A DNA stretch of 64,000 nucleotides, taken from Novosphingobium naphthalenivorans NBRC 102051. Lineage in GTDB: Bacteria > Pseudomonadota > Alphaproteobacteria > Sphingomonadales > Sphingomonadaceae. The notes beneath the pieces are model-generated. The model saw nothing but the letters and a program-made list of their open reading frames with translations. It had not been told where the DNA came from and made no database searches. Numbering within the stretch: position 1 is the first letter of the stretch; every line of letters begins with the position of its first letter. Where the stretch lies: NCBI RefSeq assembly GCF_001590985.1, contig NZ_BCTX01000011.1, forward strand, positions 20,259 to 84,258. Direction: 5' to 3'. The position numbers were made by a program, and so were the translations under genes. Shown one piece after another: positions 1 to 8,415 of the stretch.

Positions 1-1
1 G

Positions 2-268
2 ACGATGCTGCGCGCGCCGTTCGATGCCGATGCGGCGCGGCGGGCCATATCCGGCCTGTGCGCCGGGCGGATCGTTTCCGCCAGTCGCGGCCTCGATGAG
101 GACGAGCTGGAGGATCTTGTGAAGATCGCCGTCGGGCTGGGCCGCATGGCGATCGAACTGCCGGAAATCGAGGAAGCGGACATCAACCCCGTTCGCATCG
201 CCGAAGGGCGCGCCCGGGCCGCGGATGCGCTGATCGTCCTGTCCGGCGCGAAGGAGGAAAAGGCATGA
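2..268 (+). CDS. C-terminal end of an acyl-CoA synthetase (ADP-forming type / acetate-CoA ligase family), partial
   Basis: The reading frame is open from the left edge of the window, so only the last ~88 residues are seen. The sequence ends in a segment resembling the C-terminal ATP-grasp domain of acetyl-CoA-synthetase-like (ADP-forming) ligases, including the typical pattern LPEIEEADINPV near residues 53-64, where the ADINP loop is a family hallmark. Such ligases make CoA thioesters of organic acids in the cytoplasm. The stop TGA overlaps the ATG of the next gene (ATGA), so the two genes are co-transcribed and translationally coupled. The substrate cannot be told from this fragment. Confidence 0.7.
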   Translation, partial: TMLRAPFDADAARRAISGLCAGRIVSASRGLDEDELEDLVKIAVGLGRMAIELPEIEEADINPVRIAEGRARAADALIVLSGAKEEKA

Positions 269-714
269 GTGAAACGGCAACGCAGGTCCGTCCGGGCCTT
301 GGTATCGAAGACAAGCTGGCGGCACAGGAAGTCGTTCACCGTTTCGCCCATCATTCCGATTATGGCGAATGGGACGAACTGGCGACCCTCTATACCCCCG
401 ACGCGCTGACCGAAATGGACGGCCAGTCGCTCTGCTTTCGCGGCGTGCAGGCGCAAGTGGAACATGCGAAGAAATCCGCCGATGTGTCGGGCGGCAAGAA
501 CCGCCATTATTTCTTCAACATGATCGTCGACGGCGAAGGCGATACTGCGCGGGTGCGCTATTGCTTCCTCAACGTCTTCGCCGGCACGGAACCGATGAAG
601 GCGCAGATCATATGCAGCGGGCGCCAGGTCGATACGCTGGCCCGCACCGCGGAGGGATGGAAGATCGCGCATCGCCGCGTCAGCTTCGACCAGGACCTGA
701 ACATCCAGTGGTGA
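265..714 (+). CDS. NTF2/SnoaL-like small protein
   Basis: A 149-residue protein with the features of the SnoaL_4 / nuclear transport factor 2-like fold: an N-terminal helix with VVHRFAHHSDYGEWDEL (residues ~24-40), then YTPDA, a central HYFFNMIVDG strand and a C-terminal WKIAHRRVSFD strand. Small enzymes of this fold act as dehydratases, isomerases or hydrolases, and some resemble ring-hydroxylating dioxygenase beta subunits. No catalytic assignment can be made. It is coupled by ATGA overlap to the ligase upstream and lies directly before an SDR, an arrangement common in aromatic and steroid catabolic clusters. Confidence 0.75.
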   Translation: MSETATQVRPGLGIEDKLAAQEVVHRFAHHSDYGEWDELATLYTPDALTEMDGQSLCFRGVQAQVEHAKKSADVSGGKNRHYFFNMIVDGEGDTARVRYCFLNVFAGTEPMKAQIICSGRQVDTLARTAEGWKIAHRRVSFDQDLNIQW

Positions 715-719
715 GCGGT

Positions 720-1586
720 ATGGAACGGGATGCCGCGGAAGCCTTTGGCGGCGGCCTTGCCGTCATCACCGGCGCGGGCGCGGGGATCGGTGCTGGACTG
801 GCGCGCCGCGCGGCGACGCTGGGCATGACGGTCGTGGCCGCCGATATTGCGCTGGACCGGGCTGCCGATGTCGCGGCGTTGATCGAGGCGCAGGGCGGTG
901 TTGCCCATGCAATGAAGGTCGATGTCGCGCGGGCGGAGGAAATGGACAGTTTCGCCGCCGAAGTACACCGGCGTTTCGGCCCCGTCCGCCTGCTCATCAA
1001 CAATGCGGGGATCGAGACCGTCGGCTTCGCCTGGGAGATTCCGGCCGATCGCTGGGATGCGACGCTCGACATCAACATTCACGGGGTCGTCCATGGTGTA
1101 CGCGCCTTCCTGCCGCGCATGATCGCGAGCGGGGAGGAATGCTGGGTCGCCAATCTCTCCTCGGTTGGCGGCTTCGGGCAGATGCCGATCCAGACTTCCT
1201 ACATCATGAGCAAACACGCAGTGCAGGCCTTCACCGAATGCCTGGCACTGGAGGTTGGTCTGTTGGATCGGGACACGCCGATCCATGTCTGTTCGGTCAT
1301 TCCCGGCATGGTGCGCACGCGCATTTTCGAGGCGACCGAGGCGGACCGGGGCGATGTCGCCGTTGCCCATCGCACCGCGATGCGCGAGGCGATGGCGGCC
1401 AATGGCATGGATCTCGACAAGGCGTGCGAGCGGATCATGGACCAGATGGCGCAAGGCAAGTTCTGGGTATCGACCCAGCCCCGGATGACGCAGATGTTCG
1501 TCGAACGCCGCGCGGCTTTTCTCAACGCACAAGCCGAGCCGGCACTGGCCCCGGAACTGGAGCCCATGTTCGCCCATGCGCGCTGA
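720..1586 (+). CDS. Short-chain dehydrogenase/reductase (SDR)
   Basis: Classical SDR of 288 residues, probably an NAD(P)-dependent alcohol or ketone oxidoreductase. It has the cofactor motif TGAGAGIG (residues 17-24), NNAG (94-97) and the catalytic Ser148, Tyr161 and Lys165 (YIMSK). An acidic residue after beta-2 (Asp42) suggests NAD preference. The ATG at 720 gives a normal SDR N-terminus; a GTG at 711 overlapping the upstream stop is an alternative that would couple translation. It is the last gene of the operon that starts left of the window. The C-terminal ~50 residues are longer than in minimal SDRs, and the substrate is unknown. Confidence 0.85.
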   Translation: MERDAAEAFGGGLAVITGAGAGIGAGLARRAATLGMTVVAADIALDRAADVAALIEAQGGVAHAMKVDVARAEEMDSFAAEVHRRFGPVRLLINNAGIETVGFAWEIPADRWDATLDINIHGVVHGVRAFLPRMIASGEECWVANLSSVGGFGQMPIQTSYIMSKHAVQAFTECLALEVGLLDRDTPIHVCSVIPGMVRTRIFEATEADRGDVAVAHRTAMREAMAANGMDLDKACERIMDQMAQGKFWVSTQPRMTQMFVERRAAFLNAQAEPALAPELEPMFAHAR

Positions 1587-1637
1587 TATCAAAGCTTGTT
1601 GATGGGGGCTCGTGAAATATGCCGCAGGCCGCTGCCA

Positions 1638-1728
1638 TTCGTCATTGCGAGCCGCCAAAGGCGGCGCGGCAATCCAGAGCGCGCGTGAACCGCCCTGGAT
1701 TGCTTCGCCTGCGGCTCGCAATGACGAA
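1638..1728. repeat. Palindromic intergenic repeat (CGTCATTGCGAG type)
   Basis: Outer arms TTCGTCATTGCGAGCCGC (1638-1655) and its exact complement (1711-1728) form an 18-bp perfect stem. Inner arms GCAATCCAG (1669-1677) and CTGGATTGC (1695-1703) also pair. The unit looks like the palindromic repeats widespread in sphingomonad and other alphaproteobacterial intergenic regions. It sits between two convergent genes, where it may also end transcription. Confidence 0.75.
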
Positions 1729-1796
1729 GAGCGGTGGCGTGAATTCTGACTAACGAATCTTGGTATGAAAGAACGTTTTCTGTTCCATGCCGATAG

Positions 1797-1828
1797 AAAA
1801 AAGGGCCGGATCATCCCCGGCCCTTTTT
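1797..1828. terminator. Bidirectional rho-independent terminator
   Basis: A GC stem GGGCCGG (1803-1809) / CCGGCCC (1817-1823) with a 7-nt loop is flanked by an A-tract (1797-1802) and a T-tract (1824-1828). It therefore reads as an intrinsic terminator on both strands, which fits its position between the plus-strand SDR and the minus-strand VOC-like gene. Confidence 0.85.
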
Positions 1829-1849
1829 GCAATGGATGGGAGAGCGGGA

Positions 1850-2512
1850 TTACATCTCCGTCTTGGTCAGCATGTTGTCCGGATAGCCGGGGAACACATA
1901 GTCGAATTCCAGCACGAGGTCGTCGCCCAGCGGGCCCGAGCACAGCAGGTCCGTGCGGATGAAGGCCTGGACTCCATGGCGCCCGTAAGTGTGCCGGGTG
2001 GCATCGCGGAACAGCGGCGAGGCATCGAGCCGCGCGTCGATGTCCGGCGTGCCGGGCGGCGCGCGGTTGAGGATGATCTCGACATGACGGCCGAAATCGG
2101 AGTCGGCTTCCGCCGCCTCCCGCACGCGCGCGAAGGCCTCTTCTATCCGTTCCAGCGTGGGCACCAGAAAGCCGACGTGAAAGCCGGCTTCAGGATCCTG
2201 CATCTCGCTTTTGCGGACTTTGGCGACGGCGGGGTGTTCCTTGTCCGTGCCGATGCCCAGCGCCTCGTGGATGCTGTCGTAGAGCCAGCGATGGGCGCGG
2301 CGCAGCGGGGAGAGATAGAGGATGCCGTCGCCATTGTTGGTGGCAGTGGCATCGACGAGGAAATGATAAAAGGTCGTGCCGTCCGGCAGGGGAAGGGCTT
2401 CCCGGGTCGCGAAGCCGAGCAGGTGCAGCAGGCGCGCGGCCTTCTCGCCGTCTTCCTTGTCCCGGTAATGCAGGGCGACATGGCCGAGCGTGGCAGGAGT
2501 CGTGTCTGTCAT
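1850..2512 (-). CDS. VOC-superfamily (glyoxalase / extradiol dioxygenase-like) protein
   Basis: A 220-residue protein whose start LGHVALHYRD and central AGFHVGFLVPTLERIEEAF segments follow the paired beta-alpha-beta modules of the vicinal oxygen chelate fold. His11 (or His15), His112 and Glu202 (LVLEFDYVF) are placed like the His-His-Glu metal triad of type I extradiol dioxygenases and related VOC enzymes, but the protein is shorter than a typical two-domain dioxygenase (~290 residues). Its start overlaps the stop of the esterase upstream (ATGA). The place beside a meta-cleavage-type hydrolase and an HsaA-like monooxygenase makes ring cleavage or lactone chemistry conceivable. This is an inference; the family call itself is moderate. 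Confidence 0.5.
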   Translation of the reverse strand: MTDTTPATLGHVALHYRDKEDGEKAARLLHLLGFATREALPLPDGTTFYHFLVDATATNNGDGILYLSPLRRAHRWLYDSIHEALGIGTDKEHPAVAKVRKSEMQDPEAGFHVGFLVPTLERIEEAFARVREAAEADSDFGRHVEIILNRAPPGTPDIDARLDASPLFRDATRHTYGRHGVQAFIRTDLLCSGPLGDDLVLEFDYVFPGYPDNMLTKTEM

Positions 2513-3468
2513 CGGATCTCCTCGCTGGTGGCCGCCGCGAGGTGTTGGCCGAGAAACGCCGCCGCATCGTCAATCGCGTCGCGGGCGCCTTCGATCGCGC
2601 CCAGCCAGGAGACAAAGCCGTGCACCATGCCGGGGTAGCGCCTGATCTCGGTGGGGACGCTCGCCTGGGCCAGGGTCTGGCCATAGATCTCCGCATCGTC
2701 GCGCGAAGGGTCATATTCGGCCGTGCCGATAAAGGCAGGCGGCAGATTTTCGTGCGAGGCCGCCCGCTGGGGCGAGGCAAGCGGATCGTGCTGCTGCCTG
2801 GCTGGATCGGTCAGATATTGGCTCCAGTAGTAATCGGTGTCCGACCGGCGCAAAATCGGCCCTTCGGCATAAGCCAGCGCCGAAGGCGTGGCGACTGACG
2901 GATAGTTGCAGGAACCATAGTAGAGAATCTGGGCGGAGAGGGCGGGGCCGCCCGCATCCCGGGCACGCAGGGCTACCCCGGCGGCGAGAACTGCACCGGA
3001 GCTGTCTCCGGCGACGGCCAGACGGGCGGGGTCGGCCCCCAGTTCCGCGGCATGTTCTGCAGCCCAGAGCGTTGCCTGCCATGCATCGTCGGGCGCGGCC
3101 GGGAACGGGTGCTCGGGCGCCAGGCGATAATCGACCGATACCAGTATGGCTCCGGCCGCATGGGCGAGTGCCCGTGCGATCATGTCCTGCGTATCGAGAT
3201 CGCCTGTGATCCAGCCGCCGCCATGGAAATAGACGATCAGCGGAAAGGGGCCGTCCCCTTCGGGTGTATATGTCCGCAGCGGCAGGGGCTCTCCCGCCGG
3301 GCCGGGGATGGTGCGATCCTCAACCCGCGCGAGCGGCACGTCATAGGGTTTCTTCCGAACGGAATAGCGCCGGACGATCTCGCGCAATTGCGGCGCGGAA
3401 ATGGTCCCTGCGGGAGGGATGGCAGGCGGCTGGGAAGCCAGTTCCTGAAAGCGGGGATGGAGCGGCAT
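2509..3468 (-). CDS. Alpha/beta hydrolase, hormone-sensitive-lipase family esterase
   Basis: A 319-residue HSL (family IV) esterase/lipase, predicted to hydrolyse carboxylic esters in the cytoplasm. It shows the oxyanion motif HGGG (82-85), the nucleophile elbow GDSSG with Ser156, a C-terminal acid in GTAEYDPSRDD (~249-258) and His283 in VHGF. No signal peptide is evident. It lies between a TonB receptor gene (114 bp upstream, with a stem-loop between) and the VOC-like gene, to which it is coupled by ATGA overlap. The three form one minus-strand unit, so the ester substrate may be the compound imported by the receptor. Confidence 0.88.
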   Translation of the reverse strand: MPLHPRFQELASQPPAIPPAGTISAPQLREIVRRYSVRKKPYDVPLARVEDRTIPGPAGEPLPLRTYTPEGDGPFPLIVYFHGGGWITGDLDTQDMIARALAHAAGAILVSVDYRLAPEHPFPAAPDDAWQATLWAAEHAAELGADPARLAVAGDSSGAVLAAGVALRARDAGGPALSAQILYYGSCNYPSVATPSALAYAEGPILRRSDTDYYWSQYLTDPARQQHDPLASPQRAASHENLPPAFIGTAEYDPSRDDAEIYGQTLAQASVPTEIRRYPGMVHGFVSWLGAIEGARDAIDDAAAFLGQHLAAATSEEIR

Positions 3469-3538
3469 GTGTTCTCTCTTGCCGGATGCGCCGCGGACGG
3501 GAGTGGTATGTCCGGCCGTGGCGGGGAGAAAGGCGGGA

Positions 3539-3572
3539 GGGGCGGCGCATCGGCAGGATGCCAGGCCGCCCC
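3539..3572 (-). terminator. Intercistronic stem-loop after the TonB receptor gene
   Basis: GGGGCGGC (3539-3546) pairs with GCCGCCCC (3565-3572). Inside, GCATC (3547-3551) pairs with GATGC (3557-3561) around loop GGCAG, with a 3-nt bulge. It follows the receptor stop by 10 bases on the minus strand. With no T-tract it may be an attenuator or mRNA-stability hairpin that lowers expression of the esterase genes relative to the receptor. Confidence 0.5.
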
Positions 3573-3582
3573 TGCCTGGGTG

Positions 3583-5880
3583 TCAGAAGCTGTAGCGCAG
3601 CCTGAAGCCGTAAGTGCGCGGCTCGTTGTAGAAGGCGGAGACCAGCCCCAGCGAGTAGTAATAGGGCGTCCGTTGCTGCACGACGAGCTTGTTGGTCAGG
3701 TTGGTGACATAGACATCAAGGTCCAGCGCAGTGCCGCCGATCTGCTTGAGCGAGGCATCGAAATTCCAGAGGCCATAGCCGCCCATGATATTGCCCGGCT
3801 GATCCGGGTCGTTGAACCGGAAATGGCTGGAATAGGAATAGCTGATACGGGCCGTCCCTTCCCCGGCGGTGCCGAAGTCATGCGTATAGCCGACGCTGCC
3901 ATAGACCTTGTATTTGGGGGAATAGGGCAGGGTGATGCCAGAGCGGTCGATGCCGCCGGGCAGCTCGAACTTCTTGTAGTGCGCATCGAGATAGGAAAAG
4001 CTGCCGTCCAGCATCAGTCCGCCGGCGCGCACCGCCTGCTGCCATTCGATGCCGGAAATCTTCGCCGTGGCTGCATTGACGACCAGATTGGTCACGCTGG
4101 GCGGGGTTCCCGGTACGGAAACGGTCTGGGTGCGCTGGATATCGTCATAATTGGACGTGAAGGCCGCCAGCGTCGTGTTGAAGCTGATATCGCTGATCCG
4201 CCACGAGGCTTTCAGCCCCGCTTCGTAATCGGTGATCTGTTCCGGCCCGAAGGTGATGTAATCGGCAAAAATGCCGGACGGATCGGAATTGGTGTTGAAA
4301 CCGCCACTCTTGTAGCCGCGCCGCGTCGTCACATAGACCAGCACGTCGGGCCGGATCTTGTAATCGAGGCCCAGCGTGTACGTGCCCTTGCTGAACTTGC
4401 CCGCGAAGTCATAGCCGCAATCGGGATAGACAGCGCCGGCCTTGTAGAGGCAGGTGTCGCTAGTGGTGCTGTAGATGTTGGACGAGGCTTCTTTCTTGTC
4501 CCAGGTATAGCGATAGCCGGCCGTGAACTTGAGGCCGTCCAGCGCCGATGTCAGCAGTCCGAGATCGGCCGTGAACTGGCCATAGAGGGCCTTGCTGGTG
4601 CCGCTTTCCGTGCCTTCCTGAATCCGGCGCACGCCGAACAGGACATAATCCTGCGCGCTGTACCCCTTTGGTTTGTAATCGAGGTAGAATGCGCCGACGA
4701 CCCAGTTGAGCAGGCCCCCGAAACTTTCGCCGGAAAGCTGCAGTTCGTCAGTCAGATACTTCTCGTTGGACAGCCCGTTCGCGGAGGTATTGGCCGCGCC
4801 CTTGAAGTCATAATAGGTCAGCAGCGTCTCGAGCCCGGTGCCGTCAAGGTCGAAACCGTTTTTCGACCGGCTGGTGAAATAGCTGAAGACGTTCTTCAGG
4901 CGCAGGTGATCGGAAAAGGAAAGGGTCGTCGTGTTCACGACGCCGGTCGTCCGGGCGAGGAAGAAAGTGCTGTTGTTGTCCACTTCCCGCTTGCCCAGCG
5001 TTTTCTGGAGGGCGAGCCCGTCCTGCAACTGCTGCTGGAAATAGGGGAAGTCGGGGTTGACCTGTTCGATGAAGAAACCCGTACCGTTGTTGTGGGACTT
5101 GCTGTCCTGAACCATCAGGTAGTTTTCCAGCCAGTCGTTCGGCTTCATCATCAGCGAAACGCGAATGCCGTAATAGTTCAGGTCGTCGAGTTTCTGCCCG
5201 GTGCGGATATTGGTGGTATAGCCGTCGCGTTCGCGCCATGTCCCGGCAACGCGCAGCATCAGTTGATCGGGCACCAGCGCCAGGTTGAGCGCGCCGGAAA
5301 TCTCGCGATTGTTGTAATTGCCATAGCCGGCTTCGATATAGCCGCCGATCTCGTTGGTCGGCTTGCGCGGGGTGAAAAGTACCGCGCCGCCGGTCGTGTT
5401 CCGCCCGAACAGGGTGCCTTGCGGTCCGTTGAGCACCTGCACGCTGGCGAGATCGAAATACATGCCGGCCGCGCCTGCCCCCAGATAGGGCACCGGGGCC
5501 TCGGCCAGATAAGTGACGACGGATTCGCCAGCCGCCAGCGTTGCCCCCTGGCCGCGCAGGGTGAAGCGGTTGCCTTCGCGCGAATTGCCGGTGTTGACGT
5601 TGAGGGACGGGATGAAGTTCGACAGCTCCTTGGGCGTGATGACCTGAGCGGACTTCAGCTGGTCTTCATCCAGTGCCGTGATGGAGACAGGCACGTCCGC
5701 CAGTTTTTCCTCGCGGCGCCGGGCCGTCACGATGATGTCGCCGATATTTTCCGAAGCCACGTCATTGCCGGATGATGCGGGCGGGGCTGCCGTGTCCTCC
5801 GCACGCGCGGGTGACGCCATCGCGGTGGCCAGCGCCATCATGCTGCCGGCACCAATAATGAGGCCCTTCCTCATATGCAT
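3583..5880 (-). CDS. TonB-dependent outer-membrane receptor (catabolic cluster, first copy)
   Basis: A 765-residue outer-membrane receptor. The start at 5880 is chosen because GGAGGGG precedes it by 8 bases and a signal peptide follows (MHMRKGLII ... ASPARAE). The N-terminal plug starts at GDIIVTARRREEKL (residues ~45-58), typical of sphingomonad receptors, continues with DVPVSITAL and contains GPQGTLFGRNTTGGAV. The C-terminal strand ends in aromatic Phe (FRLRYSF), needed for barrel assembly. Such receptors import a bulky ligand with TonB-ExbBD energy. The gene heads the receptor-esterase-VOC operon, so the ligand is probably the substrate of this cluster rather than a siderophore. A TAGTCC-N4-GGACTA dyad lies 152 bp upstream. 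Confidence 0.9.
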   Translation of the reverse strand: MHMRKGLIIGAGSMMALATAMASPARAEDTAAPPASSGNDVASENIGDIIVTARRREEKLADVPVSITALDEDQLKSAQVITPKELSNFIPSLNVNTGNSREGNRFTLRGQGATLAAGESVVTYLAEAPVPYLGAGAAGMYFDLASVQVLNGPQGTLFGRNTTGGAVLFTPRKPTNEIGGYIEAGYGNYNNREISGALNLALVPDQLMLRVAGTWRERDGYTTNIRTGQKLDDLNYYGIRVSLMMKPNDWLENYLMVQDSKSHNNGTGFFIEQVNPDFPYFQQQLQDGLALQKTLGKREVDNNSTFFLARTTGVVNTTTLSFSDHLRLKNVFSYFTSRSKNGFDLDGTGLETLLTYYDFKGAANTSANGLSNEKYLTDELQLSGESFGGLLNWVVGAFYLDYKPKGYSAQDYVLFGVRRIQEGTESGTSKALYGQFTADLGLLTSALDGLKFTAGYRYTWDKKEASSNIYSTTSDTCLYKAGAVYPDCGYDFAGKFSKGTYTLGLDYKIRPDVLVYVTTRRGYKSGGFNTNSDPSGIFADYITFGPEQITDYEAGLKASWRISDISFNTTLAAFTSNYDDIQRTQTVSVPGTPPSVTNLVVNAATAKISGIEWQQAVRAGGLMLDGSFSYLDAHYKKFELPGGIDRSGITLPYSPKYKVYGSVGYTHDFGTAGEGTARISYSYSSHFRFNDPDQPGNIMGGYGLWNFDASLKQIGGTALDLDVYVTNLTNKLVVQQRTPYYYSLGLVSAFYNEPRTYGFRLRYSF

Positions 5881-6031
5881 CTCTTCATCCCCTCCGTTGC
5901 GGGCTTGTCGATTTTGCGCCCGTTCGTTGTGTTTCGCCTCGTCAGCAGGCGGGTTCTCGTTTGCCGCGGTCCGTATGGATGACGCGGGGTGAGTGAGACG
6001 AGGGTGTAGGACCAACCGGAGGCGCCTGTCT

Positions 6032-6047
6032 TAGTCCAGCGGGACTA
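6032..6047. promoter_or_regulatory. Dyad operator TAGTCC-N4-GGACTA, copy 1
   Basis: Perfect 6-bp arms TAGTCC (6032-6037) and GGACTA (6042-6047) around AGCG, in the divergent promoter region between the TonB receptor (start 5880) and the MFS gene (start ~6141). The same dyad, with longer arms, occurs at 15086-15101 before the second TonB receptor of the cluster. Size and symmetry fit a dimeric repressor or activator; the protein is unknown. Confidence 0.55.
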
Positions 6048-6140
6048 TGCGGCTTTCTGAGCATTGCGCCATGATCGCATATCGCAGCGCATGTCTGCCA
6101 AGGGCAGCGCCAGCGGAACCGGTGAGAGAGGAGAGGCGAT

Positions 6141-7547
6141 TTGGGAGGCCAGGCACAGGCTGCATTTCTGGAGACGATGCCGGAGGAAGCGGCGGCCGCC
6201 CGGCCCTCGCGGGAAGAACGGCCGCAGGATACGGCCTTCCCGCCCGCGCGGATGGCCTGGCGGTCGGTCGTGGTGCTGACGGGGCTCTATTCGCTCTCGC
6301 TGATGGACCGTCAACTCTTGACCCTGATCGTGACCGACATCCGCGCCGACCTGGGGATCAGCGATTTTCAGATGGGCCTGCTGCACGGGCTGGCCTTTGC
6401 GCTGTTTTACGTGACGTTCGGCCTGTTCTTCGGCTGGGCGGTGGATCGCTATCCGCGCCGCATCATCATTTTCTGCGGCGTGGTCTTCTGGTCGCTGGCG
6501 ACGGCGGCGTGTGGTCTGGGGCGCAATTTCGGCCAGTTCATGCTGGCGCGATTCGGCGTGGGGGCGGGGGAAGCCGCGCTCAACCCGGCAGCCTATTCGA
6601 TCATTGGCGACAGTTTTCCCAGGCACAGGCGGGCGGTGGCGCTTTCGGTCTTCGGTTCGGGCAGTTTTCTCGGCGGGGCCTTGTCCGTCGCGCTGGGGGC
6701 CTGGCTGATCGCTTCCCTTCCGCCGGAAGGCCTGACCTTGCCGCTGGTCGGACATCTGCGTCCCTGGCGCATCGCGTTGATTGCAGTGGGCCTGCCGGGC
6801 CTGCTGATCGCGTTTCTGGTGTGGGTGGTGGGCGACCCGCCGCGGCAGGAAAAATATACGCAGGGGACGACGGGCCTGCGCGAAACCGCAGCATTCATGC
6901 GAGCGCACTGGCGCCTGTTCGCATGTCATTTTACCGGCTTCGGCCTGCTGGCCGCCAATGCCTACGGCTTTGGCGCGTGGACGCCGACGTATCTTATCCG
7001 CAAATTCGACCTGCCGCTCGAACAGGTCGGGCTTGCGGCCTCGGGGCTGGTGCTGGTGTTCGGCATGGGCGGCACGGTGTTCAGCGGCTGGCTGATCGAC
7101 CGGCTGTTCGCGCGCGGCCATAGCGACATTCACCTGCGCTTCTACATCGTCTGCGCGGCCGTGCAGATCGCGGTTCTCCATGCGGCGGCGGCCACCGATT
7201 CCCTGTTCGTGTTTCTGGCCCTGAACGGCTGCGCGATGTTCCTCTCGTCCTATGCCGGCGCGGCGGTGGCGGCGCTGCAGATCGCGACGCCTAATGAATT
7301 CCGCGGGCAAGTGTCGGCGGTCTATCTCTTTGTTTTCACGCTGCTCGGGATTGGCATCGGGCCGATGCTGGTCGGCGGGATTACGACTTTTTTCTACGGG
7401 AATGACACGATGCTGGGCTGGGCGATGGCCATGGCGGCGACCATCCTGCTGCCGCTGGCCATGCTGGCGCTGTTCCTGGGCCTGAAGCCGATGCGGGAGG
7501 CGGCGGCACAGGCGCGTTCCTGGTCCAGTGACGGAGAACAGGCATGA
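6141..7547 (+). CDS. Major facilitator superfamily transporter
   Basis: A ~468-residue MFS permease with about 12 hydrophobic helices. The first helix carries LYSLSLMDRQLLTL (~49-62) and the loop between helices 2 and 3 has GWAVDRYPRR, the MFS signature (GxxxDRxGRR-like). The protein resembles spinster-like / aromatic-acid family MFS carriers. A TTG at 6141 follows a strong GAGGAGAGG ribosome site; an ATG at 6177 is the alternative. It heads a five-gene plus-strand operon with two SDRs, an amidohydrolase and a monooxygenase. It likely moves a pathway substrate or product across the inner membrane, complementing the divergent TonB receptor. Confidence 0.87.
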   Translation: MGGQAQAAFLETMPEEAAAARPSREERPQDTAFPPARMAWRSVVVLTGLYSLSLMDRQLLTLIVTDIRADLGISDFQMGLLHGLAFALFYVTFGLFFGWAVDRYPRRIIIFCGVVFWSLATAACGLGRNFGQFMLARFGVGAGEAALNPAAYSIIGDSFPRHRRAVALSVFGSGSFLGGALSVALGAWLIASLPPEGLTLPLVGHLRPWRIALIAVGLPGLLIAFLVWVVGDPPRQEKYTQGTTGLRETAAFMRAHWRLFACHFTGFGLLAANAYGFGAWTPTYLIRKFDLPLEQVGLAASGLVLVFGMGGTVFSGWLIDRLFARGHSDIHLRFYIVCAAVQIAVLHAAAATDSLFVFLALNGCAMFLSSYAGAAVAALQIATPNEFRGQVSAVYLFVFTLLGIGIGPMLVGGITTFFYGNDTMLGWAMAMAATILLPLAMLALFLGLKPMREAAAQARSWSSDGEQA

Positions 7548-8305
7548 GCGGGCCGATGTTCGAAGGCAAAGTGGCGCTGATCACGGGGGCTGCGAGAGGG
7601 ATCGGTCTGGCGACGGCCCGCCGGTTCGCCGAGGAAGGGGCGCACGTCGTCCTGGCTGACAGCAATCCCGATGTGGAACGGGTGGCCGGCGAACTGGCGC
7701 GGGCCGGCGGCCCTGTTCCGATGGGTATCGAGATTGATCTGCGCTCGGCGCGGTCCGTGGAGCAGGCGGTTGCCGCCGTCATCGCGCGCTTCGGGCGGAT
7801 CGACGTGCTCGTCAACAATGCCGGGATATTCCCGCTCCGCCGATTCGAGGATTTCGATGATGCAGCCGTGGCGGATGTGTTCGATGTGAACCTCTACGGC
7901 ACCATGCGCATGTGCCGTGCCGTTCTTCCGCATATGCGCAAAACGGGCCGGGGCGCGATCGTCAACATCGCGTCCGGCTCCGCCTTCATCCCGATCGAAG
8001 GGCTGACGGTCTATGGTGCGAGCAAGGCTGCGGTCGTGGCGTTCAGCCGGTCGCTGGCGCTGGAAGAGGCCCCGCTAGTGCGCGTCAACATCGTTTCTCC
8101 CGGGACGACCGCCTCACCCCCGGTTGCGCAGGCCATGGCCGCGCGGGGAGCGGACGGGTTTGCCGAGTTCCTGAAGCACATTCCGATGGGGCGGCTGGCC
8201 GAACCGGAGGACATTGCCGAGGGCATCCTTTTCATGGCATCGGATGGGGCTGGGCACATCACGGGGACGACCCTGCCTGTCAACGGCGGTTCGCTGATGC
8301 GGTGA
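7544..8305 (+). CDS. Short-chain dehydrogenase/reductase (SDR)
   Basis: A 253-residue classical SDR: TGAARGIG (14-21), Asp39 after beta-2 suggesting NAD(H), NNAG (91-94), catalytic Ser in NIASGSA (~144-146), Tyr157 and Lys161 (YGASK), and the C-terminal ITGTTLPVNGG segment found in typical hydroxyacyl/3-oxoacyl-type SDRs. Its ATG overlaps the MFS stop (ATGA), so translation is coupled. It probably oxidises a hydroxyl intermediate of the cluster's pathway; the substrate is unknown. Confidence 0.87.
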   Translation: MSGPMFEGKVALITGAARGIGLATARRFAEEGAHVVLADSNPDVERVAGELARAGGPVPMGIEIDLRSARSVEQAVAAVIARFGRIDVLVNNAGIFPLRRFEDFDDAAVADVFDVNLYGTMRMCRAVLPHMRKTGRGAIVNIASGSAFIPIEGLTVYGASKAAVVAFSRSLALEEAPLVRVNIVSPGTTASPPVAQAMAARGADGFAEFLKHIPMGRLAEPEDIAEGILFMASDGAGHITGTTLPVNGGSLMR

Positions 8306-8415
8306 GGCAAATGATCCCCATGCCTGGTTTGTGAGTACTTAATCCGGAAGGGTGATGCCCCGTGCGTGCGGCGGTGGATGATCCTTTCCGAAAAAGAAAT
8401 GGGAGAGGAAACACC

